Source: Ypsolopha sequella
Lineage: Eukaryota > Arthropoda > Insecta > Lepidoptera > Ypsolophidae
Direction: 5' to 3'
Assembly: GCA_934047225.1 (NCBI GenBank)
Contig: CAKOHE010000091.1
Span: 372,001 to 436,000 of the forward strand
Length of the DNA stretch: 64,000 nucleotides
In this document: one piece after another, positions 10,601-20,921 of the stretch
Layout of the letters: every line of letters begins with the position of its first letter
Numbering within the stretch: the first letter of the stretch is position 1
The notes under the pieces: generated by a model
Told to the model about the DNA's origin: nothing
Seen by the model: only the letters and a program-made list of their open reading frames with translations
Database searches by the model: none
Position numbers and translations under genes: made by a program

Positions 10601-10966
10601 ATGGTCATCCAAAGAGCGCAAAATAAAATTCTACGAATTATATCAAAAGCACCATGGTACTCTCGAAACAGTGAGATTCATGAATATTTAAAAGCTCCCA
10701 CAGTAGTCGAAGAACTAGAGAATCGTGGGATAGACTATAAAAAGAGACTGATGTGGCATTCTAACCCACTAGCTACTGCACTGGTGGAGACATCAGAGGA
10801 TGTCAGACGGCTGAAAAGGGCACATATCATCAGTAATTGAAGAAGAGATGCCTGATTTCTGAATCAGCATGCTTAAATAAGAAACTCGCAGACCCCATCT
10901 GATTATAGTCTACAGGACCGATTGCAGATTATGAAAAAGAAAAAAAAAAAAAAAAAAAAAAAAAAA
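10589..10966 (+). mobile_element. 5'-truncated Jockey-like LINE inserted in gag, with target duplication
   Basis: The plus-strand frame 10,601-10,840 (VIQRAQNKILRIISKAPW ... RRLKRAH) is the extreme C-terminus of a Jockey-like LINE polyprotein. It is followed by a short 3' UTR and a poly(A) run ending at 10,966. The target sequence GGTTCTAAATTA occurs just before the element (from about 10,577) and directly after the poly(A). The 5' junction carries an extra TCTAAATTATT, a partial copy of the target, as often happens in target-primed reverse transcription. Removing the insert restores the gag reading frame. Confidence 0.88.
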
Positions 10967-11688
10967 GGTTCTAAATTAGATAACGCAGCTAACTGTTGCC
11001 TAACACTAGAAGCAAATTCTCTCAAACCACAGGCGGATGACCTTAAAAGGGGTTTCAAATCCAATATTTGATCTATGTGTGCTTGTACAGTTTTGTATTT
11101 GTTATCATAGCGTCTCTTTAACAAGTTCAATGCACTAGTGTAATTTTCTGGTATTAACGGTAAGTTCTTTACAAGTTCAAATGGTTCCCCTCGCAAATAT
11201 GAACGAAGGTAATATAATTTTTGTACAGGATCAATTGATTGGTTCTCGTCTATAACAGCTTTAAACAAATTTATAAATGGTATGTATTCAATAAACTTAC
11301 CATCAAACATTTGCACTTGAATTGGTGGTAACTTAAGCAGTGGAGTGGTTTGCATTTGTCCCGAAGGATGACATGGCGACACAGATTCTAATTCATTTAA
11401 TTTTCTAGTTAAAATTGATATAGCTTTGTAAAACTTTTCTTCATACTCATCGACGTTTTCCTTGTCAGTGTCGTCGAGGTACAGAATAACTTTATTTTGA
11501 GCATCGTATTGCTTGAAGATTTCGCGAAGACGTTCTCGTTTTGAAGACAAAATTACAGCATCAGCGTTGCCGCTGTTCGCCGAATCTAATTCAACACACC
11601 AGTCGTAAAGCCTGGTAATAATCGATTTTAGGTAGCCACGTTCCGCGACCGCTCTTTTAATTTCCGCCATACTAAGCTTACACTCCAC
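10967..11688 (-). CDS. BEL/Pao gag N-terminal part
   Basis: From ATG at 11,688 the frame reads a coiled-coil-prone head (LREIFKQYDAQNKVILYLDD) and then the gag domain seen in BEL/Pao (DUF1759): LPPIQVQMFDGKFIEYIPF, followed by KLYYLRSYLRGEPFELVKN. It forms the capsid of the element. It is intact up to SNLEP, where the LINE breaks it; the phenylalanine run at the end of the open frame is just the LINE poly(A) read backwards. The ATG is the first in frame after stops, with an A-rich leader. Confidence 0.85.
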
Positions 11689-12300
11689 TTCTCAATACAA
11701 CACCTATTTCAATTTCAATCTGAGTAACACTTGGAACAATATTCTTATATTTTTACTTATATATAGCACTTAGTTAAAATTAAAACTGCAAAAGTGTCTT
11801 GCGAGCACATGCGCCTGAGCATAGCCTCCTTTATTTCTCAAGCCGTGCTATGGAAATCTGGCAACATTGCGCGTGAATCGGTTTACGAAGTTTCATTTTT
11901 ACCTGTCGCCATTAAGTTAATACGACCAAGTTACAAATAAGCGAATGTTATGAACTTACCCACCGACTGGTAACCATTTTATTCTATCACATAATATTAC
12001 GCGACTAATTTATCATTGGCGGTGATGCTACTACATTTTGTACATGCTTCCATTCCAGTAGTGATAAGTTAGTCGGATACTACGTCACTTGATTTTGAAC
12101 GAGCAGTTTGTTGATATAAAAATCGAAGAATTTAATGGTTTTTCTTTACGAAAAGACGCTTGTGATTGTATCAACTGTTTATGCTATAAAACAAGGTAAG
12201 TATTTTACAGTACTTTCAAAGTTTTAATGATAATTTGTAGTTGCAGTTGGTTTACAAGCAAGACAAGAACAAAGCGTAACTCTTATCGTTTCTCTGAGCG
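11689..12300. other. Region upstream of BEL/Pao gag; no LTR found
   Basis: The expected 5' LTR (the 202-bp sequence at 4676) is absent. About 70 bp at 11,810-11,890 (motifs CTCAAGCCGTGCTATG and TGGCAAC) recurs inverted at 13,615-13,700, so it belongs to another repeat. Nothing else was recognised. Confidence 0.5.
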
Positions 12301-12321
12301 TAACTCATGTTTTATTTTCAG

Positions 12322-12519
12322 ATGCCATTTCAGATTTCAGATTGCATAGGTGATCCTTATTTTGACCATTTGCAAAGAGGAGGTCTGTCATTGCCTACAG
12401 ATTCCGTGAAATTTGTATGCTTTCATTTGCATGCCGACTTAAAAACCACTTTCTTTAAGTTGAATGATATCCGAGGAATGTTAGCATTGCTAACCATTTT
12501 AAGCTTAGAATCTGATTAA
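12322..12519 (+). pseudogene. Possible P-element-type transposase C-terminal fragment
   Basis: After a splice-acceptor-like TTTTATTTTCAG the frame reads IGDPYFDHLQRGGLSLPTD and ends at TAA after a short tail. The pattern (acidic, aromatic, RGGL.LP) resembles the C-terminal segment of P-type transposases and can be lined up loosely with the fragment at 2610-3479. Preceding exons were not found; 12,134-12,195 ends in a donor-like AAGGTAAGT but encodes nothing recognisable. This is a weak assignment; a chance frame cannot be excluded. Confidence 0.35.
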
Positions 12520-13350
12520 TTTTTTATTGATATAAATGGATGTTGTGAAGCAGGCCACTCATTGAAACCATTATTCTGTACACTTTGTAAAATAGTATCC
12601 AATATAATTTTAAATAATTTTACAAAAAATGTAAACAATTCACATAATGAAAAGAAAACTCAATGTATTTTTAAATAATTAACAACTTCACAACACAGTA
12701 TTTGTCCACTTATATCATACTTAGTTGGTTGTGGTTTATCTGAATAATGAAACCGTTTTAATAGTAAATTTTAATTCTAGTGGGGAGACGATTGATATTT
12801 CGAGTAACAACTGATTTTGACTGAAAAAACAGTCAAGACGAGAAATATCAACATTTTCATGTGAGTCAAACGACGTTTTTAATACATCTGCGAAAAATTA
12901 CATGAAAAAATGAAAAAATTATATGCCGCCATTTCAAGAGACTTTTTTGTGCCAAGGAAGTTGTCTGATACAATTTTACCATTGTTTTACCAATGTTACA
13001 AAACAAAAGAAATGTCCACTATATAATATCTAGTATAGCACATAATCTAGTATATTTTAAGCAGGTATATTAGAAAAGTAAGTAACACATCTAGCATACC
13101 TACCTACTTACATCTTATAATTATGTAAGTACCTATCAATGTTGCAGAAATAAATTATAAAATCTCATATATTTTATTTTATTGTATTAGTGCAATCGTC
13201 AAGGTTTCAAACATGAAATAATTTCAAGATCCCATCAACGAGGCAAGGTCCCTTTTAAATTAAATTTTCAATTAAATCTGCTGGTGGTCATGACATACCA
13301 ACCATAATTAATAAATATAAATAACAATTAATAATAAATAAAATGCAATG
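12520..13350. other. Gene-free AT-rich stretch
   Basis: No open frame of note. A local inverted pair GATATTTCGAGTAACAAC / CGAGAAATATC surrounds 12,790-12,850. Otherwise nothing recognised. Confidence 0.5.
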
Positions 13351-13583
13351 TGACTTTTGTTGATATAGCTAAATTCATACTGGAGGCTTGGTTAGTGATT
13401 AGTATCATGGACCGATAACACATTTTTGTATAATCGCAGAATAAAATTATGACCTTACATAGTAGATAACCCTGTCTGGGCTTGCGTTTTTACCTATTTT
13501 TTTTACGAATTCACTAAAATAACCTTGATACTGACCACTTACCAAGTCTCCAGTATGAATTTGGCTATATCAACAAAAGTCAC
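13351..13583. repeat. Inverted repeat with about 46-bp arms
   Basis: TGACTTTTGTTGATATAGCT (13,351) is mirrored at 13,535-13,583 with only a few mismatches over about 46 bp, around a 135-bp spacer. It could be a small MITE or a source of hairpin RNA; no target duplication was made out. Confidence 0.7.
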
Positions 13584-13725
13584 CTTGTATAAAGTTATAA
13601 ATTTTGACCACCAGCCGAGATGTAATCGGTTCACGAAGATCCTAAATGCGACGTTGCCAAACTTCATAGCACGGCTTGAGATAAAGAAGGCTGTGGCCTG
13701 AGTGTCAAACGAAGCAAAGTCCAAG

Positions 13726-13871
13726 ATGGCGGCGAATTCCGGCAAAGCAGGCAGCAGACGCCGCGGCACGAAGTCACGTGGTCTCGCTGCTCTGTGCACC
13801 GATCGCTTTCGTCTCGATCGAAAGTACGCGTTCCAATACCGTGCGAGTATGATGCGCAACGGTTTCGATTG
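13726..13871 (+). CDS. Candidate first coding exon in CpG-rich patch (unidentified)
   Basis: The ATG sits in a good context (CCAAGATGGCGG) and the frame reads a basic N-terminus, AANSGKAGSRRRGTKSRGL, then LCTDRFRLDRKYAFQYR, up to a strong donor GATTG|GTACGTTTC. The patch 13,680-13,880 is clearly richer in GC and CpG than its surroundings, as promoters and 5' exons often are. No family was recognised, no downstream exon was found, and repeat sequence (13,615-13,700) abuts it. It could equally be part of an unknown element. Confidence 0.3.
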
Positions 13872-13883
13872 GTACGTTTCTTT

Positions 13884-14044
13884 GTTCACCCAGCAATGGA
13901 TGTGAAGTCGTTGGAATTTTTCGTCTCCTTTGAACTGACACGTAGGTTATCTTTTCCAGCAGAATAAAATCTGATTACTTGCCTAGGTTGCAACTTCCCT
14001 TCGTTTTTAAGTTGCGTTGCGTGTTGTAATGTCCTCCGTTTGCA
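13884..14044. other. Spacer before the large inverted repeat
   Basis: No gene or repeat recognised. Confidence 0.5.
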
Positions 14045-15042
14045 TGCAGTAGATAAACAGGTATAGCTAGGTTTGTCTTGCCTTGGGGGTCGCCGTTTGG
14101 TATCGGATGAATTCACTTAGCAGATATGTATAATGGGTCAATCTTAGCAGATTTAGCCCGGTAGCCGTCCACCCCCCCATTGTGGGTGGGGGGGATATGC
14201 ACTCAAAGTCTTACGTCGCCGCGCTTCAGACAAAAATTCATATCATCTTCAATTTACCTACTATCTCAAGTTTGGTATCATTTTCGGCTAAACATAAAAC
14301 GAGGAATTCATTTTTAAAACATTTTGTGTACAGTTTCATACAAAAATCATAAGATATTGTCGAAAGTATGTTAGTTGGTCTGCTATTTTTTTTATTCAAA
14401 ATTCCGTATCCTTAAAAATAACAAGTTTTTTTAATAAAAAAAAATATTTTCTTAAAGTATATTTAATCAGCTTTAAATATATATATACATTTTATGTACT
14501 CACTATAGAACATCTACTTGAAAAAAAATCGAACATGGTTTGCGACGGCTGCGAAATATTTTTTCAATCCGCCTGTTCCACGCAAGCTAAGTTGTATGTA
14601 TATTTTTATCAATGTTAATGGTCAATGCCATTATGCTTTAGACAGCATTATTTAATTTAAATATAAAAAATAATTTAAACTGTGAATATTTTGGTTTAGA
14701 AGTGAGTTTCAAAGATAAGTTGGTTTTTAATACAGAATAAATAGAATACAAATTTAACTTTATCATTGGCCTTTGTTTATGGTCTGAAGACCAAGGGTGC
14801 AATTGTATAAGAAAATAGTATTCATTTGACAGCTGAAAACGTACGGTTTCAATTGACGAACTGCTATTACCAAATTACTGCTATCAAGCAAATTAGCCAG
14901 TTTGACAATTAAAATCGTACGTTTGCTTACACAGAATTCCAGGGCAGATCTCAGGACAACCAGGTAGCAAGTCCCCGCATAAAGTTCAAAGTCTAAAGTA
15001 TGCATGTGTATAGCACTGCGAGGTTGTCTTCCGTATGGATTT

Positions 15043-16274
15043 TTATGTCAATGTATATTTATTATAGTTTTTCATACTCGTTGCTAGAACCACAATTTCC
15101 ACCACAATGGCATAATTCGGTGCATTTTTTTTATAATTGTATCTAGCACCACACCGTGATTTGCACTTGCACCGAATTAATTCTAGACAAGCGGTATCAG
15201 CTACGGGTGCCGTGGTCCACGTTGGTATCCAGTCGTCATTGAAGTCTGTTTCCCACCCCCAATCCACTGGACAAGGAAGATTTTGAATTGGCACCATGGA
15301 TTGGCCCCATACGTGCACACTCTGGTAAACAGCTCTTAGGAGATTCTGTCGAAAACTGGCTTCGGTTGGTGGAATATTCTCTAGCAGTCGGTCTTTTTTA
15401 GAGAATAGTTATCTTCTGCATTCTTTCAACGCTGTGCACTGACAGGATCTGAAATGTAAATTAGGTAAGCAACTGTGGAGTTAAAAAAATGTTTTCTAGA
15501 CAGAATAATTTCTATCCACGCAGGTTTCGTTTAATTTATACTTACTTATCATATACATCGTTACGGTAAATTTTTTAATAATTGTATTCGCGTTTACAAC
15601 GTCTTCATCAGCTAGCATATTGAACCCGCTAGTTGTTGATGGAAAAACATTCCATGCTTCTTACGCAGTTTTTTTTCTTCTTCCACTAAACGCCGAAACT
15701 GTGTCACATCCAGTTAACGCATGGAATACTCTCAACGCTCTTGCTTTTTCAGGGCCTAAAATAAATTAAGATCAAGCTTTTTAAGTTAGTTAATTAAATG
15801 AACGTAAGAAGAAACATTCATGTAATTTAAATTAAAACCTAAAGAGGCTGCAATCTTGTCACATGATAAAAACTGGTGGTTTTTTCCTGTGCCGATATGG
15901 GTCCACAATTCAAGGCTGTTGTTGCTGTGGTAGAGCTTTGAAACACATAATACTGCCAGGACTACTACGTCTGTGTCAACTGTACGGATCATGATCCGAC
16001 TAAATCCGTGAGCTACAGCGTCAGACACATGCACCATTATCCTCGTGTCCGCCACTTAATGGTTGCATGGGTCTATGTTATCCTTAAAACGATCGCTGCT
16101 GCTAAGGACATTCATACCATCTTTACATTTAGTTATTTTTCAGCCGGTACCTCCATATTGTGACAGGCTATAAGGACAGCATACGGAACAGTTATTTTTT
16201 GTTCTCATTATCACAAAGAAAATTGGCCCATCCTTTTGGTATTTTTGTGTTTGGGCATCCTCGTATGCGTAAGC
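15043..16274 (-). pseudogene. Orphan TGCDTVS/cysteine-rich gene, left copy
   Basis: A decayed spliced gene. From its 5' side it reads AYEDAQTQKYQKDGPIFF, then VADTRIMVHVSDAVAHGFS and RTVDTDVVVLAVLC (acidic D.D pattern reminiscent of PIN/FEN-like nuclease cores), then CDKIAASLG. A short intron follows, then PEKARALRVFHALTGCDTVS and AFSGRRKKTA. After a second intron (donor AAGTAAGT, acceptor TTTACATTTCAG) come VHVWGQSMVPIQNLP, DWGWETDFNDDWIPTWTT and ACLELIRCKCKSRCGARY. I know this set of motifs only as a repetitive family of uncharacterised proteins in insects and other animals; function is not established. Stops (for example in place of the E before ADTR, and in exon 3) show it is dead. Confidence 0.7.
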
Positions 16275-17586
16275 CAATAGATAGATAGATAGATATTATT
16301 TATTTATCAAAAGACAATTACATGATCTTAATACAATTTTTAGCCAAACTGCTCAGCAGTTTATCGGCTATAGCTCTCGGTGTCTACATGTCTTTTTTAC
16401 AAAGGCTTTTAAATCTAAACTTATTTTAAATACATGTTTTATTTAAGATAATAAGTTATACATTTTTTCATATTTTATATAAAGCTGAGAAAACACTTTT
16501 TTAAAATATTTTTATATTTATTTTTACTTATTTTGCCATTTAAAGTTTCGTCAACCTCTACCGGTATTGTGTTAAATATATTCGGTATTAAATACGCGCA
16601 AGTTCTGGTTCCGTAAAAATTTTTGTACTTTGGCACAACATATCTTTGTATTAATTTAGATTTGCTCCGAGCTGGACAATAACGTGTTTTCTTAACCTTC
16701 AAATGAGACTTTTGAAATGTTTCCATTGCGATAAGATATTTTACTTTTACATCTACAGGCATAATTTTACAAATTTTAAATAATTTTTCGTACTGTTTTT
16801 TACATTTAAATTTTTCTTTTTTGCTTACTAGACATTTCAAAATTCTCACTTGTAACTTTTTAATTTCATATAAATATGTAGGAAAAGTTCTTCCATAACT
16901 ACTTAATCCATAGCTCAAAACCGGTTCTACTAGGGCGTGATAAATACAATATAGCACACCTCGGTTAACAAAATACTTGAGATTATTGAATTTAGCCAAT
17001 AATAGTCGTAATCTGCTACATACGTCTTTTATATGATATTTCCAGTTCATATCCTTGTCTATTGTTAGACCTAAATATTTAATCTTATTTTCTCTTTCAA
17101 TATTTAAACAGATGCAGTTCATATAATTTTGATGCAAACAGTCATATGTATGGCCAATTATTCGAAAATCTATCTCTTTTACACTAGCTTTCTGTGATCG
17201 TATGTGTATATATTTAGTTTTTTGTACATTTAGAATAATTCCATTGTCGTGTGACCATTTTAAAATATTATCAAAATCCTGCTGGACACATCTTTCTATT
17301 GTTTTCGAATCCGTCCCCGAATACATAATGCACGTATCGTCAGCGTACATATATACTTTACAGTTCTGAACGACATTACTCATGCTATTTACGTGCATTA
17401 TGTACCCAACGGGACCATACACCGAACCAGTTGGAACTCCAAGTTTTACATCGCACTCTTTGCTGTTGACATTATTTATTTTAACAGAGATTTTTCTTGA
17501 TTCCAAATAGCTCCTAAGCCACGAGCTCATTGGACCACGTATACCACACTCTTCCAATACCTCGCTTATAGGAAAAAACAAATAGT
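16275..17586 (-). mobile_element. 5'-truncated LINE with RT domain, (TAGA)n tail
   Basis: One open frame from 17,587 to 16,475 (about 370 codons) encodes the second half of a non-LTR reverse transcriptase. Motifs in order are GIRGPMSSWLRSYLESRKIS, GVPTGSVYGP, YMYADDTCIMY (catalytic YADD), KTKYIHIRSQ, KYLGLTIDKDMNW and YHALVEPVLSYGLSSYG, then a C-terminal tail ending at TAA. The 3' end is a TAGA microsatellite (minus-strand TATC repeats, 16,276-16,297), as in CR1-like or Jockey-like elements. It lies at the centre of the inverted repeat. The first dozen residues of the frame come from flanking sequence. A relative is at 20,498-20,920. Confidence 0.85.
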
Positions 17587-18348
17587 TTTTATCATGTGAC
17601 AAGATTGCAGCCTCTTTAGGTTTTAATTTAAGTTACCTTAATGTTTCTTCTTACGTTCATTTAATTAACTAACTTAAAAAGCTTGATCTTATTTTATTTA
17701 AGGCCCTGAAAAAGCAAGAGCGCTGCCGGTATTTAATGCGTTCACTGGATGTGACACAGTTTCAGCGTTTAGTGGAAGAAGAAAAAAACTGCGTACGAAG
17801 CATGGAATGCTTTTCCATCAGCAACAAGCGGGTTCATCATGCTAGCTGAAGAAGAAGTTGAAAACGCGAATACAATTATTCAAAAATTTATCATAGCGAT
17901 GTATGATAAGTAAGTATAAATTAAACGAAACCTGCGTGGTTAGAAATTATTCTGTCTAGAAAACTTATTTTTTTAACTCCACAGTTGCTTACTTAATTTA
18001 CATTTCAGATCCTGCCAGTGCACATCGTTAAACGAATGTAGAAGAGAACTAATCTCTAAAAAAACTAAAACAGCCTGGGGTGTGCACGTATGGGGCCAAT
18101 CCATGGTGCCAATTCAAAATCTTCCTAGTCCGGTATATTGGGGATGGGAAACAGACTTCAATGACTACTGGATACCAACGTGGACCACGGCAACCGTAGC
18201 TGCTACCGCTTGTCTAGAACTAATTCGGTGCAGGTGCAAATCTCGGTGTGGTGCTAGATGCAACTGTAAATTTTTTAAATTAAAATGCACCGAATTATGT
18301 CACACTGTGGTGGAAATTGTAGTTCTAGCAACGAGTATGAAAAATTAA
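17587..18348 (+). pseudogene. Orphan TGCDTVS/cysteine-rich gene, right copy
   Basis: Mirror of the left copy. It starts at CDKIAASLG, has a GT-AG intron of about 84 bp (17,617-17,700), then GPEKARALPVFNAFTGCDTVS, a second intron (donor AAGTAAGT near 17,910, acceptor at 18,008), and VHVWGQSMVPIQNLPSP, YWGWETDFNDYWIP, ACLELIRCRCKSRCGARC. The last reads NCKFFKLKCTELC, keeping more of the cysteine pairs than the left copy. About 70 bp before VHVWGQ is deleted and the frame is shifted there. The 5' part is missing because the LINE and inversion centre begin here. Confidence 0.7.
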
Positions 18349-18516
18349 ATAAAAATACATTGACATAAAAATCCATACGGAAGACAACCTCGCAGTGCTT
18401 TACACATGCATACTTTAGGCTTTGCTTAGACTTGCTACCTGGTTGTCCTGAGATCTGCCCTGGAATTCTGTGTAAGAAACGTACGATTTTTATTGTCAAA
18501 CTGGCTAATTTGCTTA

Positions 18517-19005
18517 ATATTTTTGGTTAGCATCTTATTTACAAGATCAACAAAATTAAAATAAATATTTATTTAAAGCCATTTTACATGTTTTGAAAAA
18601 TAAATTTTCTCTATACTGAAATCTGTAGTCTCTGCCTGCCCCTCTGGGAGACAGGCGTGAGTATATGTATGTATGTATGTTTGTTGAAAAAGAAAGGGTC
18701 TTATAATTACATTTTCTTGCAGTGAATTTTCTTATTTTTGTAAATTATTAAATTAGTAAATTTTCTTACGTCACACAGAGACAATCTTCGTTTTATCATA
18801 AAATTTTGTTACTTCGCATGTGTCGCAACTCGCGGCCTCTGACGGAAGATCAGCGTCACAGTTCTGCTGTGGCATTTTGCTGAGTCAGAGACCTTTTTGT
18901 TGGCTGCATCTTATAAACTACCTAGTTATATGTATAAGCCTTAAACTGTTTGTAATAGTGTAGCTCTCAAAATAAACGTATTTTCTTTGTTTCTTTCTAA
19001 TAGCA
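18517..19005 (+). mobile_element. Insertion in right arm, with LINE 3' end
   Basis: Absent from the left arm. At 18,620-18,655 it encodes VVSACPSGRQA-stop, the extreme C-terminus of a common lepidopteran LINE (same ending at 61,320-61,430), followed by an ATGT repeat tail to 18,680. The rest (18,690-19,005) is unclassified; ATTTGATAATAGCAG marks where the arm resumes. Confidence 0.6.
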
Positions 19006-19923
19006 GCAATTTGATAATAGCAGTTCGTCAATTGAAACCGTACGTTTTCAGCTGTCAAATGAATACGATATTCTTACACAATTGCACCCATGGTCTTCAG
19101 ACCATACACGAAAGCCAATGATAAAGTTAAATTAGTATTCTATATATTTTGTATTAAAAACCAATCTATCTTTGAAACTCTTTTTTCGACCAAAATATTT
19201 ACAGTTTAAATTATTTTTTATATTTAAATTAAATAATGCCGTCTGAAGCATAATGACATTAACCATTAACATTGATAAAAATATACAAACAACTTAGCTT
19301 ACGTGGGACAGGCGGATCGAAAAAATATTTCGCAGCCGTCGCAAACCATGTTCGATTTTTTTTCAAGTAGATGTTCTATAGTAAGTACATAAAATGTATA
19401 TATATATTTAAAGCTGATTAAATATACTTTAAGAAAGTATTTCTTTTTATTAAAAAAATTTGTTATTTTTAAGGATACGGAATTTTGAATAAAAAAAATA
19501 GCAGACCAACTAACATACTTTCGACAATATCTCATGATTTTTGTATGAAACTGTACACAAAATGTTTTAAAAATGAATTCCTCGTTTTATGTTTAGCCGA
19601 AAATGATACCACACTCAAGATAGTAGGTCAATTGAAGACGATATGAATTTTTGTCTGAAGCGCGGCGACGTAAGACTTTGAGTGCATATCCCCCCCACCC
19701 ACAATGGGGGGGTGGACGGCTACCGGGCTAAATCAGCTGAGATTAACCCAATATACATCTGTGCCAAGTGAATCCATCCGATACCGAACGGCGACCCCTC
19801 CATACATTGGTTGGCAAGACAAACCTAGCTAGTATAGATACAGCTACCAATGCTGTTGACGGCGGCAATGTAGGTAACCTCTTCAGCGTGTCTTCTGGTG
19901 CCCTCTCGTTGCTCGAAGGGCCA

Positions 19924-20124
19924 TGTAGGATTTGGTGATTCGGTGTACATCCACGAAAACAGCCAGTAATTAATAATTGATTTTAATGAGCACCATGAAC
20001 ACGATAGGTTATTTTACATACACGTTGCAAGAAGGGTGGAAAGTCAAGAAGAAGTGACATTTAATGAGTTGCCACATTAATATTAAAAATATACTTAAAA
20101 CTAAATGTGGCAGTGTTGCCAACA
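19924..20124 (-). repeat. Solo LTR of the BEL/Pao family
   Basis: Over 95% identical by eye to the LTR at 4676-4877, from TGTAGGATTTGGTG to GTTGCCAACA, with no internal element beside it. Flanks (GGCCA / GGTCC) do not form a clean duplication. It probably arose by LTR-LTR recombination. Confidence 0.82.
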
Positions 20125-20497
20125 GGTCCTTCGCACGGTGGAGCTCAGCGAGCACTGAAGGAAGTGAACAAAAGTGACAGCGCTATAGCCAGAGCGTACA
20201 GAGAAGCAGTAGCACACCGTGCGCGCAAATCTCGACCTTACCGTCATTTACCGCGCAATTCATGTAAAAAATCGTAAAAAAAATAACTAAAGCATCTGAC
20301 TGATAACTGATAACACATAATTTAAAATAAAATGTTTTACATTCAGAGAAAAATCGTGGTTAAAATACGTTGAACCATTGAGGAGTAAAATGAAAAAAAA
20401 GGAAATATAAGACGTAACTTTGGAATTATTTTCTATCGAGAAAATTTTATCCAATTGCGTTTTCCATAACACATAATTTGAAGAATATGCCCAAGAT
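20125..20497. other. Short GC-rich then AT-rich spacer
   Basis: 20,125-20,270 is CpG-rich without a recognisable frame. About 20,330-20,470 shares scattered words (CTCGATAGAAA, ACGCAATTG in reverse) with the 418-bp TTAA-flanked family at 30,810. No gene seen. Confidence 0.4.
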
Positions 20498-20920
20498 TCA
20501 TATAGTCTGAATCCAGATCTTTATATACTGTGGTTGTGTCATAAAATTAAATGAAAAACCCACTCCGATGTCGGTATATCCCCTTAACATGCTGCCGCCA
20601 AAATAGTTATTCACTTTTACAGTTTCATATTTCCCTTGCGCAGCAGCTCTCGTGTTGAGCCCATGCTGTTTAGGTATCTTATGATCTGGGGTGCTATGGC
20701 TATTTACTGCTATTATATATTTATATTTTAATGAAGCCGGTAGAATTTTACAGATTGAGTACAATATTTTGGTATTATTTTTGTGTTTTTTTCTAACATT
20801 TTTACTGACTAGGAATTTTAAAAATTTTATTTGTATATTTTCAATCTTATCCATGTATGTTTTGAATATAGATCCATAGCAGTCCAGACCATAAGATATA
20901 ATTGAATCAACCAAAGACAT
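20498..20920 (-). pseudogene. LINE reverse transcriptase C-terminal fragment
   Basis: Reads SIISYGLDCYGSIFKTYMDK, FLKFLVSKN and ICKILPASLKYKYIIAV, parallel to the C-terminal half of the LINE at 16,475-17,602 (YGLSSYG..., CLVSKKEKF, ICKIMPVDVKVKYLIAM). The last 50 codons diverge. It is truncated at 20,921, where the IS630-like element begins. Confidence 0.75.
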
Positions 20921-20921
20921 A

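Larger units (their letters stand above)
4676..11700 (-). mobile_element. BEL/Pao LTR retrotransposon, degenerate, carrying two nested insertions
   Basis: A single minus-strand element in gag-protease-RT-RNaseH-integrase order. It has a 3' LTR at 4676-4877, but no matching 5' LTR was found to the right of gag (11,700-13,000). Disabling lesions are: a LINE insertion in gag (10,589-10,966), a frameshift between the two zinc knuckles (near 10,240), an in-frame TAG after the protease (9442-9444), and a 1-kb insertion before the reverse transcriptase (8310-9348). The RT-integrase part itself remains open for 1,089 codons. The element is a layered fossil that cannot move on its own as read here. 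Confidence 0.85.
14045..19860. repeat. Large inverted repeat, arms about 1.85 and 2.27 kb
   Basis: The left arm (14,045-15,895) and right arm (17,587-19,860) are mirror copies. Matching landmarks are TAGCTAGGTTTGTCTTGCC at the outer ends, the G/C block CCACCCCCCCATTGTGGG (14,170 and 19,690), the GAAGACC...CGTACG block, and the cysteine-rich coding piece. The right arm has a 490-bp insertion (18,517-19,005). The left copy extends a further 380 bp inward (15,896-16,274). The centre holds a LINE (16,275-17,586). Arms differ by scattered substitutions and small indels, so this is not an assembly mirror of identical sequence. Confidence 0.88.

Noticed and set aside
10903..10966. Poly-phenylalanine tail on the gag frame
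   Set aside because: It is the poly(A) of the inserted LINE read in reverse.
11700..12060. 5' LTR of the BEL/Pao element
   Set aside because: No match to the 202-bp LTR; a different repeat (partner at 13,615) is present instead.
19299..19535. 78-codon minus frame in the right arm
   Set aside because: The mirrored left arm (14,390-14,580) does not preserve it as a frame and no domain is seen.
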